A DNA stretch of 64,000 nucleotides. It comes from Halosaccharopolyspora lacisalsi. Its GTDB lineage: Bacteria; Actinomycetota; Actinomycetes; Mycobacteriales; Pseudonocardiaceae. The position numbers were made by a program, and so were the translations under genes. The notes beneath the pieces are model-generated. The model was not told the DNA's origin, did not search any database, and worked only from the letters and a program-made list of their open reading frames with translations. This document shows positions 59,813 to 64,000 of the stretch, piece by piece. The stretch is taken from contig NZ_JACGWZ010000004.1 in assembly GCF_014137975.1 (NCBI RefSeq), positions 186,001 through 250,000 of the forward strand, read 5' to 3'. Numbering within the stretch: the first letter of the stretch is position 1; each line of letters opens with the position of its first letter.

Positions 59813-60349
59813 TCAGGAGCTCTGCGCCTCGATGTCCAGCGTGATCTTGACCTTCTCGCCGAGCATGGCGCCACCGTCGGGACCGACACCGAAGTCGGTG
59901 CGGTTGATCGTGGTCGACGCGGTGCCCCCGAGCATCTTGCCGCCCTGGCCGTCGTCGGTGAAGCCGCCGGGCTCGACGCTCAGCGTCACCGGCTTGGTCA
60001 CACCGCGCAGGGTGAGCTCGCCGTCGATGGCCCACTCGTCGCCGTCCTCGCGAATGGCGGTGGAGCGGAAGGTGATGGTGGGGTGGTTCTCGACGTCGAG
60101 GAAGTCCGAGTTGCGGACGTGAGCGTCGCGGTCGGCGTTGCCGGTGTTGAACGAGGCCGCGTCGATGGTGGCGGTCACCGAGGAGTCCAGCGGGTTCTCG
60201 GCGGTGACGATCTCGCCCTCGAACGAGTCGAAGCGGCCGCGGGACCGGCCGACTCCCATGTGACGCAGGGTGAACTCGATACCCGAGTGAACGGCGTCGA
60301 TGTTCCACGTTCCCACGACGTAGTCGGGGATCGATGTGCTGGTGGTCAA
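59813..60349 (-). CDS. YceI family lipid-binding protein
   Basis: A 178-aa YceI-like protein with a lipocalin-like barrel that binds long hydrophobic polyisoprenoid chains. WNIDAVHSGIEFTLRHMGVG, VTATIDAASFNTGN, RDAHVRNSDFLDVENHPTI and LTLRGVTKPVTL match the family. No signal peptide, so probably cytosolic. TTG 60349 has AAGGAGG upstream. It lies antisense between the HIT and pgsA genes, and a small palindrome at 60393-60404 may control it. Confidence 0.88.
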   Translation of the reverse strand: MTTSTSIPDYVVGTWNIDAVHSGIEFTLRHMGVGRSRGRFDSFEGEIVTAENPLDSSVTATIDAASFNTGNADRDAHVRNSDFLDVENHPTITFRSTAIREDGDEWAIDGELTLRGVTKPVTLSVEPGGFTDDGQGGKMLGGTASTTINRTDFGVGPDGGAMLGEKVKITLDIEAQSS

Positions 60350-60392
60350 GTCGGCCTCCTTGTCTGGAGCGTGTTCGTTCCGAGCAACCAGA

Positions 60393-60404
60393 TTGAAAGT
60401 TCAA
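60393..60404. promoter_or_regulatory. TTGAA-AG-TTCAA inverted repeat upstream of yceI
   Basis: Perfect 5-bp arms with a 2-base centre, 44 bp before the yceI start; the neighbourhood is AT-richer than average. MarR-type regulators bind such TTGAA/TTCAA repeats, and yceI genes are often under MarR control. No marR gene is adjacent. Confidence 0.45.
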
Positions 60405-60534
60405 CCATTCCCGCTGTGGCTCAGCACACGAGTGCTCGGCGACGTCGTGGTCCGCAGGTCTGTCGTCGGTGTCGTGATCAGGCCGGTTAGGCTGCACCGG
60501 ACACACGGTGTACAGGCGGCGGACAATTCTGACG

Positions 60535-61140
60535 ATGCTCAATATCTTCGCGCGGGCTGGCGTTTCCCGGGTGAGTGACCCGGTCGGTGCGTGGTTGCTA
60601 CGCCTGGGGTTGTCACCCGATGTGGTGACGATAGTCGGGACGGTGGCCAGTGTCGTCACGGCCCTGTGGTTCTTCCCGCAAGGGAAGTTGTTCGTGGGCA
60701 CCGTCGTGGTGGCGGTGTTCCTGATGTTCGACCTCGTCGACGGTTCCATGGCCAGGGCGCGAGGCAGGACGACGGCCTTCGGCGCGGTACTCGACGCCAG
60801 CTGCGACCGCATCGCCGACGGGGCCCTGTTCGGCTCGCTGGTGTGGTGGTCGCTGGTCGTGGCCGACGATCACGGTCGCGGGCTGGGGATGCTGCTGTGC
60901 CTGGTCGGGGCGCAGGTGATCTCCTACATCAAGGCCAGGGCCGAGGCCAACGACCTCGGCGTCGAGGGTGGTCTGGCCGAGCGCGCCGAACGCTTCGTCA
61001 TCATCCTGGTCGGTACCGGTCTGCACGGCTTGGGAGTGCCCTACGTCCTCGACGTCGCCGTCTGGACGCTGGTGGTGCTCTCGACGGTCACCATCGGCCA
61101 GCGACTGTGGGCCGTGCACATAGCGAGCAGCCGCCCCTGA
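60535..61140 (+). CDS. pgsA: CDP-alcohol phosphatidyltransferase, phosphatidylinositol phosphate synthase type
   Basis: A 201-aa membrane enzyme with about six helices. The CDP-alcohol motif is complete: Asp66, Asp69, Gly70, Ala73, Arg74, Gly83, Asp87 and Asp91 (DLVDGSMARARG, then GAVLDASCD). It probably joins inositol 1-phosphate to CDP-diacylglycerol, the first step of phosphatidylinositol and mannoside lipids, as mycobacterial PgsA1 (Rv2612c) does, and is found near thrS as there. ATG 60535 has only a weak RBS; GTG 60508 is an in-frame alternative. Confidence 0.85.
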   Translation: MLNIFARAGVSRVSDPVGAWLLRLGLSPDVVTIVGTVASVVTALWFFPQGKLFVGTVVVAVFLMFDLVDGSMARARGRTTAFGAVLDASCDRIADGALFGSLVWWSLVVADDHGRGLGMLLCLVGAQVISYIKARAEANDLGVEGGLAERAERFVIILVGTGLHGLGVPYVLDVAVWTLVVLSTVTIGQRLWAVHIASSRP

Positions 61141-61193
61141 TTCCTTCGGGCGCCGAAGCGGTCCGGCGGGATTCGGGGTCGTCGGCCGCGGCT

Positions 61194-61985
61194 TCAGAAC
61201 CTGCGGTTGGACAGCACCGGCAGGCTGCCGCGGACCTGTTCGACCTCGACCGGGTCGACGTCGGTGATCAGGACTCCCGGTTCCGCGTCCAGCTGATCGT
61301 GGATCCTGCCGAGCGGGGTGGCCACGGTGCTGTACCCGATCCCCGTCGGCGCCTTGCCGCTGGGCTGTCGCCCGATGCTGAGCGGATCGGCCTGCCCGCA
61401 GCCCAGCACCCACGCTGTCGAGTCCAACGCGCGAGCACGCACGAGCAGCTCCCACTGTTCGCGCTTTCCCTCACCCGCACCCCAGGATGCCGGGGTCACG
61501 ATCACCGAGGCGCCCTGCTCGGCCAGTGTGGTGTAGAGGCCGGGGAACCGGATGTCGTAGCAGGTCGCCACGCCGATCCGCATTCCCCCGAGATCGACGG
61601 TCAGCGGCTTGTCCCCGGGAGCCACCGTTCTGGACTCGGAGAAACCGAAAGCGTCGTAGAGATGGACCTTGTCGTAGTGCGTGTCCGTTCCGCGCCCCGT
61701 GACCAGCAGCGTGTTGGTGACCCGACCGTCGTCGGTGGGGGTGAACATGCCGGCCACGACGGCGATGCCGGCCTGCTCGGCCAGTCGCCGGACGCCGGTG
61801 GCCCACGGACCGTCCAGCGGCTCGGCCAGCGGTCCCAGCTTCACGCCGAAGCAGGCCATCGTGGCCTCCGGGAACACCGCGAGCTCGGCTCCGGCCTCGG
61901 CGGCCCGCCGGATCCCGTCGGCGACCAGATCCAGGTTCGCCTGCGGTTCCGGGCCGGAAACGATCTGGCACAGCGCGATTCGCAC
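61194..61985 (-). CDS. Nitrilase-superfamily amidase
   Basis: A 263-aa carbon-nitrogen hydrolase. Catalytic triad: Glu40 (AVFPEATM), Lys106 (HYDKVHLYD) and Cys142 (ATCYDIRFPGLY). The sequence is like the Nit1/Nit2-type omega-amidase or deaminated-glutathione amidase group; the substrate is not readable. GTG 61985 has GGGAGGA upstream. Convergent with pgsA. Confidence 0.87.
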   Translation of the reverse strand: MRIALCQIVSGPEPQANLDLVADGIRRAAEAGAELAVFPEATMACFGVKLGPLAEPLDGPWATGVRRLAEQAGIAVVAGMFTPTDDGRVTNTLLVTGRGTDTHYDKVHLYDAFGFSESRTVAPGDKPLTVDLGGMRIGVATCYDIRFPGLYTTLAEQGASVIVTPASWGAGEGKREQWELLVRARALDSTAWVLGCGQADPLSIGRQPSGKAPTGIGYSTVATPLGRIHDQLDAEPGVLITDVDPVEVEQVRGSLPVLSNRRF

Positions 61986-62122
61986 CTGACATCCTCCCGC
62001 GATGGTCGTGGCCGTCACTCGTCATCCTGCCCGAGGGGGCGGGCGCGCGGCCAGCGTGGGAAACAGCTCAGTACTGGGGTGGCTTATTGAGCAAGAGTTG
62101 CAGCAGTGCTTAGGGTGATCGA

Positions 62123-63712
62123 GTGATCGATCGCCGTACTCTGATGACCACGTCCCTGGCCACGCTGACCCTGTTCGGCGCCGGTTGCTCGGTGCCGTCG
62201 AAACCGGGCGGTGACGGCGCCGATTCGATGCTGCTCGCCGACGGCTACGAACCGGACAGTCTCAACCCCCTGCTGGGCTACGCGCACGCGGGCGCGGCCA
62301 AGTTCTACGACGGCCTGATGGCCTTCGACGGCAAGGGATCACTGCTTCCCGCGCTGGCCGCCGAACCACCCGTGGCCGACGAGGACGCTCGCAGATGGAC
62401 GGTGAAGCTGCGGGGCGACGTTACCTTCCACGACGGAACACCGTTCGACGCCGAGGACGTGGTGGCGACCTACCGGGCCGCGATCGACCCGGCGTACGCC
62501 TCCACGATCAGCTCCAACTTCGACATGCTGGACCGGGTCGAAGCTCTCGACCCGCACACCGTGCGGTTCGACCTCAAATATCCCTACGTGCCGTGGCCCG
62601 CCCGGATGGTGCTGGGCATCGTGCCCGCGGAGAAGCTGGCCGAACCCGCGCCGCTGACGAACTCCGAACTCAACACCAAGCCGGTCGGGACCGGCCCCTA
62701 CCAGCTCGTCGAGTGGCGCCAGGGCGAGCGAATGGTCTGGAGGGGCAACCCGGACTACTGGGGTGGTGCCCCGGCGATCGGCGAGGTCACCGTCGTCTTC
62801 GCCACCGACGACAACACCCGGGCACAGCGGGTGCGGTCGGGTGAGTTCGACGGCACCGTGCTGCCTCCGGTGCTGGCGGAACGGGTCGGCACGGACTCCT
62901 ACCGGACTGTGCATCACGACACCGCCGACTATCGCGCCATCACCCTGCCCAGCACCCATCCGGTCACCGGCGATCCGACCGTGCGCACGGCCCTGAACCT
63001 CGCGGCCAACCGCGACGGCATGATCGACGCGCTGCTGGGGGGCCACGGCATTCCCGGCCACACCCCCATCCCGCCCTCGATGGACCGCTACCACGAGCCC
63101 ACCGCACGGTTCGCCTTCGACCGGAAGCGGGCGAAGGGGATGCTGGATGCCGGTGGGTGGCGTCCGGGCCCCGACGGCGTCCGGCGGCGCGGCGGTCAGC
63201 GTGCCGAGTTCACGGTGATGTACTTCGCCGACGACAGCCTGCGCAAGCAGTTGGCCGTGGCTTTCGCGTCCGACGCCGGGGAGGTCGGTATCGAGGTGCG
63301 TCCGGCCGGGGTGGACCGGACGGAGGCGGCGAGCCGGATCGGCACCGACGCCATCGTGCTCGGCGGCGGCAATCCGCTGGATCCGGACCTGCAGATGTAC
63401 GACAGCCTGCACTCCTCGGTCATCGGCACCGGCACCTACAACAATCCCGCGCAGTACCGCAACGCCGCTGTGGACGCCGCGCTCGACCGTGGCAGGCACA
63501 CCACCGACTCCGCCCGGCGCGCCCGGTACTACAAGCAGGCCCAGACGGCCTACGTCGCCGATCCCGGACTGGTGTACCTGGCCTTCATCCAGCACAGCTA
63601 CGTGATGCGCACCGGTGCGTGGAACGGCTACGAACCGGTGATCGAGCCGCACACGCACGGCACCACCTGGGGGCCGTGGTGGAACGTCGAGGACTGGACG
63701 CCGCAGCGGTGA
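62123..63712 (+). CDS. Peptide/nickel-type ABC transporter substrate-binding lipoprotein
   Basis: A 529-aa family-5 extracellular solute-binding protein. The start DRRTLMTTSLATLTLFGAGC has a twin-arginine-like pair and a lipobox Cys22, so it may be exported by Tat. The binding domain patterns RWTVKLRGDVTFHDGTPFDA, ADDVVATYRAA (family form) and PVGTGPYQLVEW are present. Ligand may be an oligopeptide, nickel chelate or other small molecule. GTG 62123 starts it. The permease gene overlaps its stop by GTGA. Confidence 0.85.
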   Translation: MIDRRTLMTTSLATLTLFGAGCSVPSKPGGDGADSMLLADGYEPDSLNPLLGYAHAGAAKFYDGLMAFDGKGSLLPALAAEPPVADEDARRWTVKLRGDVTFHDGTPFDAEDVVATYRAAIDPAYASTISSNFDMLDRVEALDPHTVRFDLKYPYVPWPARMVLGIVPAEKLAEPAPLTNSELNTKPVGTGPYQLVEWRQGERMVWRGNPDYWGGAPAIGEVTVVFATDDNTRAQRVRSGEFDGTVLPPVLAERVGTDSYRTVHHDTADYRAITLPSTHPVTGDPTVRTALNLAANRDGMIDALLGGHGIPGHTPIPPSMDRYHEPTARFAFDRKRAKGMLDAGGWRPGPDGVRRRGGQRAEFTVMYFADDSLRKQLAVAFASDAGEVGIEVRPAGVDRTEAASRIGTDAIVLGGGNPLDPDLQMYDSLHSSVIGTGTYNNPAQYRNAAVDAALDRGRHTTDSARRARYYKQAQTAYVADPGLVYLAFIQHSYVMRTGAWNGYEPVIEPHTHGTTWGPWWNVEDWTPQR

Positions 63713-64000
63713 CGCCCACCACCGCCGGATCCCGCTCCCGCGCCACCGCGGTGGCCCGCCTCGTACTGCGCCGGCTCGCCTTCGCCGTTCCCGTGCTGTT
63801 CCTCGTGGCTTTCGGGGTCTTCCTGCTCGCGGCGGCCTCGCCGTTCGACCCGGTCTACCAGTACTACGGAGTCCAGATCCTCAACGCCTCCGCGGCGGAC
63901 GTGGCGGACGTGCGTGCCCGGCTCGGCCTCGACGAGGGAGTGCTGGCGCAGTTCTGGGGCTGGTTCACCGGTGTGCTCTCCGGCGATCTGGGAGTGTCCC
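63709..64000 (+). CDS. DppB/NikB-type ABC permease (3' truncated by window end)
   Basis: Starts at GTG 63709 overlapping the binding-protein stop. The first 97 codons give a basic N-terminus, a membrane helix (RRLAFAVPVLFLVAFGVFLL), and the family segment VADVRARLGLDEGVLAQFWG followed by FTGVLSGDLGVS, as in dipeptide/nickel permeases. The rest lies beyond the window. It is the first permease of the importer whose binding protein is upstream. Confidence 0.85.
   Translation, partial: MTPTTAGSRSRATAVARLVLRRLAFAVPVLFLVAFGVFLLAAASPFDPVYQYYGVQILNASAADVADVRARLGLDEGVLAQFWGWFTGVLSGDLGVS

Noticed and set aside
1-64000. CRISPR array or biosynthetic gene cluster
   Set aside because: No regularly spaced direct repeats, and no polyketide, peptide synthetase or RiPP core genes were seen.

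Overview
The window is GC-rich, gene-dense DNA from a mycelial, sporulating actinobacterium, most likely Pseudonocardiales or Actinopolyspora-like; I cannot fix the genus. The markers are an SsgB-type sporulation protein, a mycothiol-dependent formaldehyde dehydrogenase, an F420/LLM-type oxidoreductase, two DUF574 (SAM-dependent) methyltransferases, a DUF397/DUF5753 pair, many GTG/TTG starts and GTGA stop/start overlaps. I see no rRNA, CRISPR array or prophage.

Layout. 1-2500: the tail of a probable sugar ABC permease and its binding lipoprotein, separated by an IS1341-type element whose tnpB has an in-frame TAG at the RuvC catalytic glutamate. 2550-8000: PrxQ peroxiredoxin, DJ-1/PfpI protein, Rv2629-like release-factor paralogue, DUF2795, serine hydrolase, acidic DUF5709 protein and an alpha/beta hydrolase; this looks like a stress set. 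8065-13402: a probable glutarate catabolism locus (3-hydroxyacyl-CoA dehydrogenase, FCD-GntR regulator, CaiB CoA-transferase, glutaryl-CoA dehydrogenase, MFS transporter) with a promoter/operator visible between the divergent genes. 13100-25800: DUF574 methyltransferase with an abnormal C-terminus, MscR plus MBL hydrolase, a NarL-type two-component system, assorted oxidoreductases, two small membrane proteins, a DUF952-DUF985 fusion and peptidase E. 25860-28170: tRNA-Val(CAC), a 0.9 kb gene-free stretch, ssgB, then tRNA-Gly, tRNA-Cys and tRNA-Val(GAC).

28591-37099: a sugar-acid catabolic locus of five overlapping or closely spaced genes (lactonase, ketoglutarate-semialdehyde dehydrogenase, Zn alcohol dehydrogenase, enolase-superfamily dehydratase, U32-like TIM-barrel protein), a divergent IclR regulator and a sodium/solute symporter. 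A repeated palindrome (CCGAACATTGTTCGG and relatives) lies at its promoters. One step of a Weimberg-type route has no classical enzyme here, and the U32-like protein is the unassigned member. This is my best candidate for an incompletely described system.

37400-46230: an MHS-family transporter, a DUF397 gene beside a frameshifted and truncated DUF5753 regulator, a zinc-finger membrane protein, then proline catabolism (PruB, PruA, divergent PucR regulator) and an amino-acid permease. 46620-54750: an adenylate cyclase, a TmsA/TmsB-like pair for 10-methyl fatty acids, a lipase-maturation-factor-like membrane protein, an FprA-type reductase with an iron-box-like site upstream, and the second DUF574 methyltransferase. 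54797-64000: a PAS-GGDEF protein with degenerate EAL, thrS-HIT-(yceI)-pgsA, a nitrilase-family amidase, and the start of a peptide/nickel-type ABC transporter that runs off the window.
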